Shown here: positions 31,145 through 45,754 of the stretch, piece by piece | Layout of the letters: each line of letters begins with the position of its first letter | How positions within the stretch are numbered: the first letter of the stretch is position 1 | Source: Corynespora cassiicola | Lineage: Eukaryota > Ascomycota > Dothideomycetes > Pleosporales > Corynesporascaceae | Length of the DNA: 64,000 nt | Assembly (NCBI GenBank): GCA_022059125.1 | Contig: JAEUWY010000007.1 | Coordinates: 186,001 to 250,000 of the forward strand | Reading direction: 5' to 3' | Program-made: the position numbers and the translations under genes | Notes under the pieces: model-generated | The model's input: the letters and a program-made list of their open reading frames with translations, nothing else | Told to the model about the DNA's origin: nothing | Databases searched by the model: none

Positions 31145-32350
31145 TCACCTGCCAAGGTTGTCGATGAGAAATCCGCTGCCACCCAATAAATCACCTTCTT
31201 CCATAACAAATCTATGCTCGCCCGTATAGTAAGCAGAGCCCTGGACCTCTACTCTAATGCCTCTTGTGTTGGGTGCGTTGGCTGATATGGATGCCAATTC
31301 TTCAACAACCCGACCAGTAAATGAACCATGCCCATGATGTGAGGCCGATATTAGCGAATGGTATGTCCACGATTCACCAACTTTGAGCTTTCCTTTGGCG
31401 CTAGCCAGTGCCGTTCTAGCTGCAACTGCTCCTCCAGTGGGGGAGCGATCGATCTGTTGGTTTGCAAAGTAGCACGCACCAGTCTCTGAGCCTTGTGCAC
31501 CTGGGCTAGGGTCTCCTTGATTGGGATATACGACCATGATGGAATAGAGAAATCCAAGGTCGGTAGAGTCTGGATGTGTGCAATGGGCGCGCAAGTCCGC
31601 ATTTTCGTTTACAAGTTCTTTGATCGTTCGCGTGGCTTCATTGAGCTCTGTCAAGTGTGAGCCATGAAGAGGTTCCGGAGCGCCCAAATCCTTCGCATCA
31701 ACCATGCAATAAAATGTGCCACCGAAAGCAAAGTCCACTGTGACTTCATTGGAATCTTTCCTTTGCAAGGCCGCCCACTTTCTTTCTTCGGGCACGGTGA
31801 TTCTAACATTCATGCCGGTAGCAAATGAAGGGACAGAGATGAAGCTGACAGGCCTCATCGAATCGGCTTCCAGGCCGTTTTCCAACGTTGGAACTGTGAC
31901 CACGACCAGACCGCATGGCAGATGCAATTTCACCTCCGTTGTTTTCGAAATTGCGTCAAAGGGCAAATTTGGCCTACTCGGGAATATCTTGGTGTCCCGG
32001 CAATCCACCAAGAACCTGCCCAAAGCAATGGTCGCATGACCACACATTGTTGAATAGCCCTCGTTTGTCATGAACAAAATACCAATGTCCGCATTGCCGC
32101 CATCAACAAGCTCCGTAGAATAGCGCAGCACGGCGCCGTACATGTCGCGATGCCCACGAGGCTCGAGTATTACCTGTCGACGGATATGGTCGTATTTGGC
32201 CTGAGCTATTCTACGTTGTTCCAGTAGAGTACCTTTGAGGTCGGGGTACCCAGCGTAGATGATGCGCGTAGGCTCTCCAGTCGTATGCATTTCGATGCAT
32301 CGAATGGCGGTCGAAGCATTTTCGACAGCCTTGGGAAGCACGAAAGACAT
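31145..32350 (-). CDS. trans-3-hydroxy-L-proline dehydratase (proline racemase family)
   Basis: Single exon of 401 residues from the ATG at 32350; the longer frame begins only at a TTG. Proline-racemase fold: HTTGEPTRI near the N-terminus, first catalytic Cys in MCGHATIAL (Cys103), and DRSPTGG near residue 305. Racemases have a second Cys at that place; a Thr there is the known mark of trans-3-hydroxy-L-proline dehydratases, which convert the substrate to pyrroline-2-carboxylate. Probably cytosolic and used to consume hydroxyproline-containing proteins such as collagen or plant cell-wall extensin. It is divergent from the AAA ATPase gene, 530 bases apart. Confidence 0.9.
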   Translation of the reverse strand: MSFVLPKAVENASTAIRCIEMHTTGEPTRIIYAGYPDLKGTLLEQRRIAQAKYDHIRRQVILEPRGHRDMYGAVLRYSTELVDGGNADIGILFMTNEGYSTMCGHATIALGRFLVDCRDTKIFPSRPNLPFDAISKTTEVKLHLPCGLVVVTVPTLENGLEADSMRPVSFISVPSFATGMNVRITVPEERKWAALQRKDSNEVTVDFAFGGTFYCMVDAKDLGAPEPLHGSHLTELNEATRTIKELVNENADLRAHCTHPDSTDLGFLYSIMVVYPNQGDPSPGAQGSETGACYFANQQIDRSPTGGAVAARTALASAKGKLKVGESWTYHSLISASHHGHGSFTGRVVEELASISANAPNTRGIRVEVQGSAYYTGEHRFVMEEGDLLGGSGFLIDNLGR

Positions 32351-32879
32351 GGAGACTGGGAGATCTGTACTGAGAATGAATGCAGAATGTGCCGTCAACC
32401 GTCTTCGGTGTTTGCTTGGACTGCCCGTCGGGAGCAGATGATGACATGCCGAGCTCCAGGGCTTGGCGTCGCGGGTGTCGCGCTATGCCTAATACACTAT
32501 AGCGCCCGCGCCCTTCGTTGTACACCCGTGGACCTGGGCACCTGGACACCTGGGCATCCGCGAGGCACCACGGACCAGATCCATCCGCTTTCATCGTACA
32601 TCATTGGTTGCTCGAGCAGGAATCAGCCTGCTTCAGCCATTCCTCTTCTGTGGTGAAGTTCTGTAGGGTGGCCGCCCTATGTTGGTGGCTGGTGCCTAGA
32701 ATTGCTTCACGAATGATAGATTCACCCTGTCGCTATCGCTGATACGTGAAGCAAACGCTCATGTCAACCCTCTCATTGGAGCGGTCCTCCATTCGAATTT
32801 CATCCATCTGTTCTACTCCCAGCTCGTCTCAAATTCAACCCTGGCCCACGCCTGGACAATCCAACAAGGCAACAAGAAG

Positions 32880-35039
32880 ATGGCTGCCCACGTAGGGCAG
32901 GTCCTCATACGTGCAGGACCCATGGGACGAATTCCCATGGGACGTACATTTCAGTACCATATCACAAGCCTCTCAAAGATGGCAACACTATCCTCCCAGG
33001 CTGAAATTGCAACTTCCGAAAAACTGAACAGCGATTCAGCCGTATTGAAGGATAAAGGAAACCCAGAAGGCGATTGCAAAGCAAAGAGCAAGGAGCGTGT
33101 GCAGCGGGTTGATCAGCTGTGAGTCGTACTTCTGCTTGCTTTTGGCAAAGACCCAAAGTCCTGAAGTCTTCATAGGTACAGCAAAAAGAACAGAGAGAAA
33201 TACTTCAAACCCACGCCTCGATCAAAAGATGTGGAAGAGAACATCGGCTCAGCTTCTAGTGTTGTCCTGAAAGTACGGCGCATCATATGCGACAAGGGTT
33301 TTCCAACCTCAACGGAGATTGACATCAAATCGAAACACGTCAAAAGCGCCCTGGACTACATATTCAAGGGAGTTGAAGGACTAAGTCTTAATGAATCGCC
33401 TCCCGTTGCTACGCCCGAACTACTTTTCCATGCCCGGTCGGAGCTCGAGAACCTAGTTGCGAGAGAAGAACGCATGAGTTTCCCAAATATTGCCCGCATA
33501 GATGATATCAAAACCGCCCTCCAGTATATAACGGAAGATCACGGACCGACCATTAAGAATGTAGCATCACTACTGCTGCACAACGAGATAAAATTCGACC
33601 TTCTATGGACACTTTTCGCCCCAAATGCCGTTGTCTACACGAAATCGAACTTGCTGCAAGAGGACCAGGCCATGAAGTTGGAAACATCGAGTTACAAGAC
33701 CCACGAGGATGGATCGCAATTTCTTGAGTTGAAGTTGCGTTATATCTGGCACGATGGTACGAAGCTCGGGTGGGCAATCACTAACAAGGTGATCAATCAC
33801 TTTGCCGGTGCCATCAAGATCACCCACCTTGATCTCTTCCCTATGAAATTCCATCCGAACCACAAGAAACTTCAAGTGCAGCTCAGGGACCGCGGGACGA
33901 AATTTGTCGATCTTGTCAAAGGGTCGTACATGCAATATTCAGGGGCAGCTATCGCGGAAAACCGGGAGGTATGCGTTGGCGGCGAATACAAAAAGGCTCT
34001 CACATATGTAGGTCATTCGAGTCCCAACTCATCTTTAGGGTTATACTAATTCACTATTGCTTAGATATCGGGAAGGGTAATGTTCGACCCGATAACTCTG
34101 GTACAACAGAATTCTGGCACAGACCTCCTCAAGCCTGACGTGGAAGCGGAAATCGAGCCAACATTACTAAGAGATGAAGATCTCATTTTCTGCAACCATT
34201 ATGTTGGTGGTTTCAGTTTTCGACACAAAAAGTGGGTCTGCCTTGCCATCAGCCGTCACGACGAAGTCCAATGGGACCCTCGCGCGTTCGAGCAACTTGT
34301 TATCGATCCCCGAAAGCGAGATTTGATTCATTCGCTTGTCAAGTCCCACAAAAATACCGCAGGAACATTTGACGATATAATTGCAGGGAAGGGCTTGGGC
34401 TTGGTCGGCCTGTTATCCGGCACGCCCGGCGTAGGCAAGACTTTGACCGCTGAGGCCATCTCCGAAGTCACAAAGCGACCGCTCTACATGTTGTCGGCTG
34501 GAGAGCTTGGAACATCGGCATCTTCCGTGGAATATCAATTGGATATGGTACTCGAGATAGCGAAGACGTGGTCTTGCGTCTTGTTGATCGATGAGGCCGA
34601 TGTCTTCCTGGAGCAGCGCACGAATACCGATCTGGGCCGCAACGCAATCGTTAGCGTCTTTCTTCGTCGACTAGAATATTTCCAAGGAGTTTTGATCATG
34701 ACAACCAACCGTCAGGATACTATTGACGAAGCGTTCAAGAGTCGCATACATTTTAAGCTTCATTACAACGAGCTCACCACTGCATCACGCGCAGCGATAT
34801 GGAGAAATTGTTTTGATAGCATGCCTTCAACAGTGCCGACTGTGGGCATTTCAAACGCCGCTATCGATGATTTAGCTAACCTTACACTAAATGGAAGGCA
34901 AATAAAGAATGTGGTTTCGTGCGCAGTGAGTATTGCCATAGAAGAAAAGAAAAGTTTGACGACAGAGGATATCAAGATGATTTTGAATATGGTTGTGGAT
35001 GACGGCAACGACCAGCGAAATATCGGATTCTCCCCCTAA
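32880..35039 (+). CDS. AAA-family ATPase (DUF7025-type fungal)
   Basis: Exons 32880-33118, 33176-34007 and 34065-35039 give 681 residues. The N-terminal half carries the fungal domain that precedes AAA modules (block LLWTLFAPNAVVYT; 'FEQLVID' just before the module). Then one AAA module: Walker A GTPGVGKT at about residue 476, Walker B LLIDEADVF at about 530, sensor-1 MTTNR and arginine fingers in SRIHF. This is the architecture of a large group of uncharacterised fungal ATPases, presumably oligomeric remodelling enzymes. A second in-frame ATG 33 codons into exon 1 is a possible alternative start. The N-terminus is basic and Ser/Thr-rich, so mitochondrial import is conceivable. Confidence 0.85.
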
Positions 35040-35768
35040 CAAAAGAAACATCACCCATGTATGATAACTTGGTTTGTATATTATTAGACCATGGCATCGC
35101 CGCTCAATCAGAATAGATCGAGAATCTTGAGAACTCACACCCATTGAGAATAACCATATATGTCCCAACACTCGGGTAAACTCTTGCAGGACTCCAGCAA
35201 GGTCGGCCGTGACACCGGAAATATTGCACGGCCTTGTATCTCCTGGCTAACCAGTTCGAGAAACTTTCGCATGTGCCTCCCTAGCTTTCTCATTATCGTG
35301 GACAACGAACCGATCACTGGCGGCTTGAGTTTGTAATCCAAGTATGCACCATTTTAAGAGTTCAAGAACCGAGATCTTGCGGGAAGAATCGGGCTTACTC
35401 TTAGAATATCGGGGACAAATAACCCATCTACTCACTTAAGGCTACAGACGTTGGACTCCATGGTCTGAATGGCTCGTAGACAAGAAAACATCAAAGTATT
35501 TTGGGATGGTGATAAAGTTACCGTTATGAGAACTAAGCCCCCACGGTGTCGAAGAATAGCAATAAGGCAGAATTGAAGCACTCAAACTTCCCCCGATTGG
35601 GTGATTGAGTCGAGTGCCTCGCATGCTGTGACTTTTGGGGGCCGGTAGTGACGTTTCCCCCCCCCCCCCCCCCAAAAAAAAAAGACCCTGGTTTATAACC
35701 CTGTCCAATATGACGGCCCAGCCTTCTGATGCTAGAAACCAGAGAAGTGAGAAAGAAGCAAATGACTT
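35040..35768. other. Intergenic, no gene seen
   Basis: Region 3' of the ATPase gene, containing a C17-A10 homopolymer pair; short unsupported minus-strand frames only. Confidence 0.5.
35657..35683 (+). repeat. C17-A10 homopolymer tract
   Basis: Seventeen C followed directly by ten A; likely length-polymorphic. Confidence 0.85.
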
Positions 35769-36158
35769 CTAACACAAAGGCATGTCGGAAGGTACCATTG
35801 AACTGGATACGTCGCATAGCCTAAAAGAATAATAAATGTAGTCCATTTCTTGTGCGGAATGCGCCGTGGCAAGACCATTGGATCCAATAGCCAACTCGTA
35901 TTGCTGGGTTTTGGTCGTTTCATGTACGCGAAGGGTCGGCACGAGTACGGGATGGCTGGGTCTGATACTTGATACCCGTATGTTCACGGAGATGAATTCG
36001 AGAGATTCGAAATGATTGGACAAGAAATCCGTGCCTCGGATGCGGAGACTAATGGTCATGGGACAGCCATATACGCTGCGGCACAGGACTGCATGTTGGG
36101 GCGGGGGCGCAAGCGGCGCAGCGAGACGACCATCCGAGTATTCCAGGCTAAACCCCAA
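35769..36158 (-). pseudogene. Fragment of a beta-rich fungal protein
   Basis: The frame begins immediately after an in-frame stop at 36161-36159 and reads GFSLEYSDGRLAAPL, then FESLEFISVNIR and EMDYIYYSFRLCD before a natural-looking stop. Its composition is protein-like, unlike the shadow frames around it, but there is no good start codon and the N-terminal part is missing. I take it as the 3' end of a degraded gene; a short intact gene from the ATG at about 36062 is the alternative. Confidence 0.35.
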
Positions 36159-36484
36159 TCACGAGGGATGACGTTATCGCAGTCGCACAAACTAATACTT
36201 CTCGCATACCGGAAACCAATGCCACATATACGGTGAGGTCGTGGAACACGAATCCAGATGCCATGTGGATGTGTTTTCAACGTGCCGCTGTGCATCATGC
36301 ATCGTGGGCGCCAACCGGACATGAACATATTTCACATGCGTCTCATTGTCTAGGCGTTGACATTTTGGCGGCTATATTCACCCGAATAAAAACCAATGCC
36401 TTTCCTTGGGAAAGGTACTCGATTACTTAGCCCGAGGCTAGTGCCATCTCAAAGGTTGCGAAAGATAATTGTCCGTGGTTCGAC

Positions 36485-37824
36485 ATGTCGACTACGCCTG
36501 TTGCAATAGATCTGGAAGGACCAGCAGGAAGACCACCGCCCGGGGTTGTGCCGCACTTGACCAACTCGTCTGAGGATCAAAAATGGTATTACGTTGGTGT
36601 TGTAACCTGCCTTGTTATTGCGGGGATATTTGTGGTACTGCGTTTCTACACCAAGCTTCGGATTATTCGTAGGACAGACCTCAGTGATTGTAAGCTAGCG
36701 AGAATAATTTCATGTGTATTTAAACGCGGTCCTAACAGTTTTCAGGGTCCGTGACACTCGCATATGTAAGACGCAAGGTCCACATACGCCCTCTCCAACT
36801 CCTAACCCGAACGCCAGATCCTTCTATGCGTCTACGTCGCGATAGGGTATCAGTACAAAAAGAGCGGCGGCGGTGTACACCAATGGAACGTACAGCTTAA
36901 GAACATGATAAAAATCCTTTACGTCAGTTGTCGAGTAGGCAAGGTTTACACATACTATTCTGCTGACACGTTTTTAGTGGCTGAACGCAGACGAGGCCTT
37001 GTATGGAGTGATCGTTTTCTTCATAAAGTTCACCATACTCCACCAATACCTACGCATCTTTGCGCCGGTGCGACAAATCAATCTCGTGATGTTCTTCGGT
37101 GCATGGTCGTTGATTTTGCTTAATGGCATTTTCTACACGATCGCTACTTTTCTGACGATTTTCGCCTGTTCGCCCCGGGAAAAAATATGGGATCCTTTCA
37201 TTGTAGGGGGCCACTGCATGGATTACAATGCATTGATTACAACAGCCGCGGCATTCAATATCTGGTCAGATACCATGATTCTAGTATTACCGATTCGGTC
37301 CATCTGGCAATTGCGAATTCCTATTAGAAAGAAAATTTGCATTGTTCTACTTCTCGGACTGGGTCTTGTGTAAGTAACGATATGTCAAGATTGGCAATGA
37401 TCTTTCTCTGATCATGGACAGGACCTGTGTTGCATCAGCCATCATGCTAGTGTTTGTGTTCCGTCTCAACAACAAGGAGGATATAACTTACAACACCCTC
37501 TGGCTCGGTCTGACATGCTGCGCTGAGATGACGCTTGGCATAATTGTCAGTTGTGTTATAACGTTGCCAAAGCTGGGAGAAGCGAGGAGCAAAAACTTTC
37601 GCATTGTTTTATCAAAGGTTTTCAAGTCCTCAATAAAATCTGAAACACGTAATGCAACCGAGGCGGTGGGAAATAACACACCGAATTTGTTTCTTCCAAA
37701 TATCAGTCACTCAGAGGCGTGTGTAATATCTTTTCTGGCGGAAAGGAACGATGCATATTCTGCATCAATGGCGCCAAAAGAGGACTCATCGGAGGACCGC
37801 AGAGAGGGGGCTGTCATGGTGTAA
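36485..37824 (+). CDS. Second SAT4-type rhodopsin-like membrane protein
   Basis: Exons 36485-36689, 36746-36765, 36818-36922, 36978-37369 and 37422-37824 give 374 residues; phases agree throughout. Exon 2 is only 20 bases. Seven helices are recognisable, starting YYVGVVTCLVIAGIFVVLRFY, with the family blocks DEALYGVIVFFIKFTILHQYLRIF, HCMDYNALITTAAAFNIWSDTMILVLPI and YNTLWLGLTCCAEMTLGI. The extracellular Cys pair (FACSPRE and HCMDY) is typical of the CFEM-less PTH11-like/rhodopsin family. Cytosolic tail of about 85 residues. Ligand and role unknown. It is not a close copy of the gene at 20532. Confidence 0.85.
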
Positions 37825-38447
37825 CCATGACCCAATTTCTCTTTTCCGACGTTGAAAATAACCTGACACTAGCAGATCTTCATGAATTCAATGGTATTTC
37901 CAATATTTGCAGTACCTGAACAAGTGTTGTTTGATGATATCGCGGCTCAACGTGGTCAGGATGGCTGGACCGGAGAAGCACCGAGACACCATCGCCCTCG
38001 GAAATACCCAATATCTTGGGACGGGTCAAACCTACTTTCAATGGCCTGGATTCATTGACTAAAGCTAGTCGGAATTGCATCAACCTGTGGCTTTTCAAGA
38101 GTTTTTCATCGGATGGGCCCGCAGCAGAGTTGTCGGAAGCATACCAAGGACATGGTGGGGTCGCGATTGGCTCGAGAATTGCGTGATAGACAGGGGTGAT
38201 AGCATCAATGGCATTATCTCTCAGCTAAAGCCTCGAAACGCAACACTTTTGAATCTTGTCGGTATTTTTGGCTCGCAATCCGGCACTTCAGTGTCGGGGT
38301 TTGCCTTCTATTGGAAAAGATGCTACCTGACGTTGCATGCGCCAGATTTGCGCTTGCCCATTGCCGGAATTTCTCCGCCAGGCTGATGGAGACATATAGG
38401 CTCTGCAACAGGATGTTGGTAGATTTTTCGTGCACCTAACAATCTTC
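37825..38447. other. Intergenic, no gene seen
   Basis: Presumed promoter of the MFS gene; no supported frame. Confidence 0.5.
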
Positions 38448-40302
38448 ATGGCCGATTTTGGAGGGAAAGGCCTCCAGGCCGTCAGCAATGTTGACGAAAA
38501 GGGGATTGCGACGCCTGACGATACCGACAGCGACTCAAATCGTCTTCAATGGACCGAGGAGGAAGAAGCGAAGATAATGAGGAAGCTCGATCTCGTTGTC
38601 ATGCCATTGCTGATGCTCGGTTTCTTTGCCTTGCAATTAGATAGGGGAAACATGTGAGTCAAAAATCCATTGTCAGAGCCCTCTACATTGGATTGCACAC
38701 TCACATTGTGGCTCAGTGCGAACGCTCTCACCGATTTCTTTTTCCGCGACGTTGGCATTACGCAAAACCAGTTCAACATTGGCCAGCAACTTCTTTCTTT
38801 GGGAATTGTATTACTAGAGGTACGTCGAACCATGATTCGCATTTCCGGATACAAGATACTAACACCGGACAAGATTCCGAGCAACTACATCCTCTACCGC
38901 GTCGGCCCTACAAAATGGATCTCGTTCCAAATTTTTGCTTGGGGTCTTGTTTCGACGTTTCAGGCATTTCAGAGAGGATTCGGGGCGTTCTTGGCTACAC
39001 GACTGCTTCTCGGCATGTGTGAGTCGGGGTTCATTCCTGCCGGTCTGTACACCATGACCCGGTGGTATAAGAGGGACGAGACCAGCAAGCGTTATGCATG
39101 GTACTTTACCGGAAGTGGCCTTGCATCTGCCATTACAGGTCTATTGGCGTATGGGATCTTGCATATGCGTGGAGTAGCTGGTCTCGCAGGGTGGCAATGG
39201 CTTTTCATCGTGAGTTTCCATGGATCATTGAGCTTGACGAAATGAACATTGCTGATCTCTCCTTAGCTCGAGGGAATATTCACGCTTCTTGTTGGCGCCG
39301 CCTTCGTCTTGTTCTTCCCGAGGAGTCCGTCGAATCCGGTAAACCTTTTCGGATACAGATACTTCAGCGAGCGCGAAACGCAAATCTTGGTAGAGAGAGT
39401 TCTCCGTGATGACCCAAGCAAGGCGCAAACTCATACAAAGGTCACCCGTGAAGAGCTCCGTTCTACGGTCAGTAGCCCCCTGCAGTCTCTTCAGAAGCTT
39501 CGACTGACCCCATGAATTAGTTCACCAACTGGCGACTTATCCCTCATATCATCGTCATCATCTGTGGACTTGCCCCCGCGGTGACTGTCGGCGCGTACTC
39601 TCCAACTCTTGTAAGAGGGTATGGATACGGACGGCTGCAGTCCAATGCCATGGTATCCATCGGTGCATGGATATCGCTAGTTACCACGTTGATATGGGGA
39701 TATACTGCGTGAGTCACGGTGATTGCGTGTGAAGTGACACGGCTGATATTTTTGCAGAGATAAATTAGGCAGGCGAGGTCTCGTGGTATTTGTCGGATAC
39801 CTTTTATACTGGGTCTTTGTGGTGAGCACATCCAAGACTTAAATGACCAAGAAGTGACTATACTGATGGATTCTAGCTCTGCGACCGACTCCTGATCCGT
39901 AATCCCAGCCGCGGAGCCAGATTTGCCGCCCTGGCTTTGACGATAGGTTTCAATACCATGTGGCGTACGTGTACCCAGGCATCAATATCACGGCGGCTTT
40001 TGCTTCATGCTGACCATGTATCTACAGACCCAGTGCATAGCTCCTGGATAGCGATGAATACACGCAGCGCAGGAGAACGATCGATAACACTCGCAATCGT
40101 CATCATGTCAGCCAACACTTCAGGTATCATCGGCAGTCAGCTTTTCCAGTCGCAGGACGGGCCATTGTATCCAATAGGGTGGTCGGTTGTTGTCGCGTTC
40201 TTGTCGCTAGGCTTGGTATGCTTGAGCGTCGCAAATGCCCAGTACTGGTTCCTGAACCGAAGGCTGAGGAGGGGTGGTGCAGAGAAGCAGTACGCCTACT
40301 AG
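38448..40302 (+). CDS. MFS transporter, Dal5/allantoate permease type
   Basis: Eight exons (38448-38653, 38717-38819, 38874-39209, 39267-39467, 39521-39708, 39758-39821, 39877-39964, 40028-40302) give 486 residues with consistent phases. The frame extends upstream only from a GTG, so the ATG at 38448 is used. Anion:cation symporter-family blocks: LDRGNIANALTD in helix 1, IPSNYILYRVGPTKWI, the conserved CESGFIPAGLYTMTRWYKRDE, DKLGRRGLVV between halves, and WIAMNTRSAGERSI. Twelve helices are expected. The family imports organic anions such as allantoate, nicotinate, pantothenate or small peptides at the plasma membrane. The exact substrate cannot be read from sequence. Confidence 0.9.
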
Positions 40303-41369
40303 GGCAGAACCGGGCGAAAAAGAAGCTGGTGAACGGGCTAGACAGAGGATGTTGACGGGCCTATAGAATCGACTGGTGTAGAGAATTCCATTGAGATGAG
40401 ATGGGTTTTCCAGGCCCATTTGGTCAACGGCTGCTCCGCGGACGCTCTCCTGTCGATCGTAGGGGCTAGGTGCTTGGGCAGGTGGATCGGTAAGAGCACC
40501 ATCCGAAGTAGACTGGTGCTATCGCGGATGGCCGGAAAGGACCGGAGTTCGCAAAAATGCCCAGGCTGGAGATGGCAGATGGTTTGTTCGATAACGGAGC
40601 AGTGACGTTCGATGGGCCGGATGGTCGACAGTAGGCACGACTTGCGCAAGTCGAGGATCTGATGTCAAGGCTCATGTCGGGATGATTCGAAGAACATGGA
40701 GCCATCGAGCGTCTATGGCTGACACCCTTCACGACCAGTATAGCCTGCTGATGTGCACCGCCAGCCGGGAGGCTGCGTGAATACCTCAGTAGGTGCTGGT
40801 GCCTGCCCTAGGAGAGCGGTCACGTGAGAGCCTTGTTTCCCGTCCACTCAGGTCTCACCGTTTCCACGCCCTCGACTGATCTCTTCACTCCCTCCCACGC
40901 CCGGCCTCCCACCACGCCCCCCTCTCCTGTCCAACGAGTTTCCAACAAGCAAGATTCTTCCTCGGCGACGCGCGCATTGGGTCGCGTGGGGTAAGCCCGG
41001 ATGACATCACGCTAAGGTCAAAGCGGGCAGCCGCAAAAATGTTTTGCGGGGTCTCCAAGGTGCAACACCACGACCGCGCAATCCCCGTGGGCCTCCAAGC
41101 AGGGCAGAGAGCACATGGCGCCGCGCCGGTCCACACAAATGGCTCCAATGGCCTCAATTGACATGCTGCCAAGATCACCGTCCTTGTGCTCCCCCGCTCG
41201 CCATGCTGTGGTTGGGCCAGCCACCTACGTGTACCTTCGTACTGCGGCCCGTTGCGGGCACGCGCCCGGCTTCTTTGTGCAATGTGAGAGCGCGAGTGCA
41301 GCCTTATAAACATGGGCATGGGGCGAGCACTGGCCGCTTTGACCCCCCGCACCCATTTCGACTACAACC
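40303..41369. promoter_or_regulatory. Trehalase upstream region with TATA box
   Basis: GC-rich intergenic DNA whose open frames look spurious. TATAAA at 41305-41310 lies 60 bases before the trehalase ATG. Confidence 0.5.
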
Positions 41370-43441
41370 ATGAAGCCGTCGAGCTTCTCCTGGATGGCTG
41401 CGGCCCTTGCAGCCTCGCCAATCGTCTCCGCCTTGTATGAGAATGGTTCTGTGATTGCGCCCTGCGACTCGCCCATCTACTGCTATGGAGATCTACTGCG
41501 CGAAATCGAGCTCGCACGTCCGTTCGAGGACTCGAAGACGTTTGTGGACCTGTGAGTACAACATGTGTGATACAACAGACGTCGTCAGCGCTGAAGCAAT
41601 CCAGTCCAACGCGACGGCCCTTGCAAGAGGTCATCGAGGCCTTCAATCAACTAGAAAAACCCATCCAGAACAACAGCGCGTTAAACGACTTTCTCCAGGA
41701 ATACTTTGGCGAGGCGGGATCGGAGCTGGAGCCCGTCCCCACCGACGAGCTGGAAACTTCTCCTGATTTCCTGGACAATGTGAATAGCTCCACCCTCGTC
41801 GACTTCACGCGTCAAGTCATCGAGATTTGGCCCGATTTGACCAGGCGCTACATCGGCGCCGGCAACTGCTCGGGATGCGTAAATTCTTTCATCCCAATCA
41901 ACCGCACATTCGTCGTGGCTGGTGGCCGTTTCCGTGAGCCTTATTATTGGGACTCGTACTGGATCATCGAGGGCCTTCTGCGCACCAAAGGTTCCTTTAC
42001 GCAAATTGCCGAGAACATCATCGAGAACTTTCTGGATTTAGTTGAGACAATCGGCTTCGTACCTAATGGCGCCCGCGTCTACTACTTGAATCGCTCACAG
42101 CCTCCTCTCCTCACCCAGATGGTCCGTGCATATGTCGACTATACCCAGAATGCCACCATCTTGGAGCGAGCCTTGCCCATCTTGGAGAGAGAGTACGACT
42201 TTTGGGTCAAAAACCGTACTGTTACTCTTGAACGCGCCGGCAGGAACTATTCCTTGAACCACTACGCGGTGTCCAACACCCAACCTCGCCCGGAGTCCTA
42301 TTATGAGGACTACGTGACCGCAACCAACGAGACCTACTTCAACGAAGAGGGTGAAGAGTTCAATGCTACTGAACCCCTCAGTGAAGAGGAAAGGGCTCGA
42401 CTCTACGCCAACCTTGCTTCGGGCGCAGAGAGCGGGTGGGACTACACCGCTCGGTGGCTCAAGAACCCATCAGACGCTGTCACCGACACTTTCTTCCCCC
42501 TTCGTTCTTTGAACACAATCGAAATCATTCCGGTAGAGCTCAATGCAATTTTGTACGGTAACGAAATGGCCATTGCCGAGTTCCATCGTCGCGAAGGCAA
42601 CTATACCGCAGCCAAGGCATGGGCTGACCGCGCAGCTGACCGCAGTGAAGCTATGACTGCTCTCCTGTGGGATACCGAGCACTATAGCTACTTTGACTAC
42701 AACCTGACTTCTGGCACCAAGAACATTTACACAATCGCGGACAACAGTACTGTCCGCGACGATAACGCCGGCGCCCCATCGGGCCAGCAAGTCTGGTTCT
42801 CCATTGCACAATTCTATCCTTTCTGGACTGGTGCGGTGCCCGAGTCTATCAAAAATGACCCGACAGCCCTCCGCCGGGTCTACGCTCGTATTGAAGAGCT
42901 ACTTGACGACCGTGACGGCGCCATTTCTGCCACTAATCTCCAAACCGGCCAGCAATGGGACGAGCCTAATGTTTGGCCCCCGCTCATGCATATTTTGATG
43001 CAAGGCCTTCTCAACACCCCCCTTGAGACGGGTGCCGATGATACAAATCAGACTGCTGAAGACTACGTTTGGACACAGGACCTAGCTTTGCGGCTTGCGC
43101 AGCGTTATGTCGACTCTACATTTTGCACCTGGCGGTCGACCGGCGGTGCCACGCCTGAGCTGCCTCGCATTCAAGGTACAGAGGGCAACGGAACCATGTT
43201 CGAGAAGTATAGTGACGAGGCTATCAACGCAGCCGGGGGTGGAGGGGAATATGAGGTCGTAGAAGGCTTTGGGTGGACGAATGGTGTGCTCATCTGGGCG
43301 GTTGATTCGTTTGGCCAGCAGTTGCAGACACCAGACTGCGGCAACATTACTGCCGCACAGCCCGAAGAGAGACGCAGGAAGAGGAGAAACGCAGTCGAGT
43401 TGCCGAGGAGAGACGCCAGCTGGGTGAAGCGGTTTAATTAG
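41370..43441 (+). CDS. Secreted GH37 alpha,alpha-trehalase
   Basis: Two exons (41370-41551 and 41605-43441, phase-2 intron with GTGAGT donor) give 672 residues. A signal peptide covers about residues 1-20 (ends in a Ser-Ala-Leu stretch). Both GH37 signatures are present: GGRFREPYYWDSYW at about 165 and QQWDEPNVWPP at about 510, containing catalytic-site acids of the family. Many N-x-S/T sequons support secretion. It hydrolyses trehalose to two glucoses outside the cell. The C-terminus ends in an Arg/Lys-rich stretch (residues about 645-672), unusual for a secreted enzyme; it may be trimmed by Kex2. The neighbouring MFS and cutinase genes fit extracellular nutrition. Confidence 0.93.
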
Positions 43442-45468
<2,027 letters not shown>

Positions 45469-45688
45469 GTTTCCCTTTGAAGTAGATACTATCTTTTAAA
45501 GAATAATCGGCAATGAGGGGGGTATGAAACCCCAATTTTGGATCTAACAGGTCAATTAATTGAACAATACTCCACTGGAAAGAGTCCGAACTCGTACAAT
45601 GTAGTAAATTGAATAATCCTTCGATTAAGTAAAATAGTTATAGTTATGAAGAAAACTTGTGCTATTGACTATCTGTGTTGAAACACTA

Positions 45689-45754
45689 AGCTCGGCTACA
45701 GGGGTTCCGCCCACCCTCTGGTTCTGCCCACTTTTAAAAAAATAAGCTACTCCG
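45689..45754 (+). repeat. Left terminal inverted repeat
   Basis: Pairs with 54610-54675. Differences are mostly transitions (for example TTCTGCC here against TTCCGCC in the other arm), consistent with RIP. Preceded by TA at 45687-45688. Confidence 0.85.
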
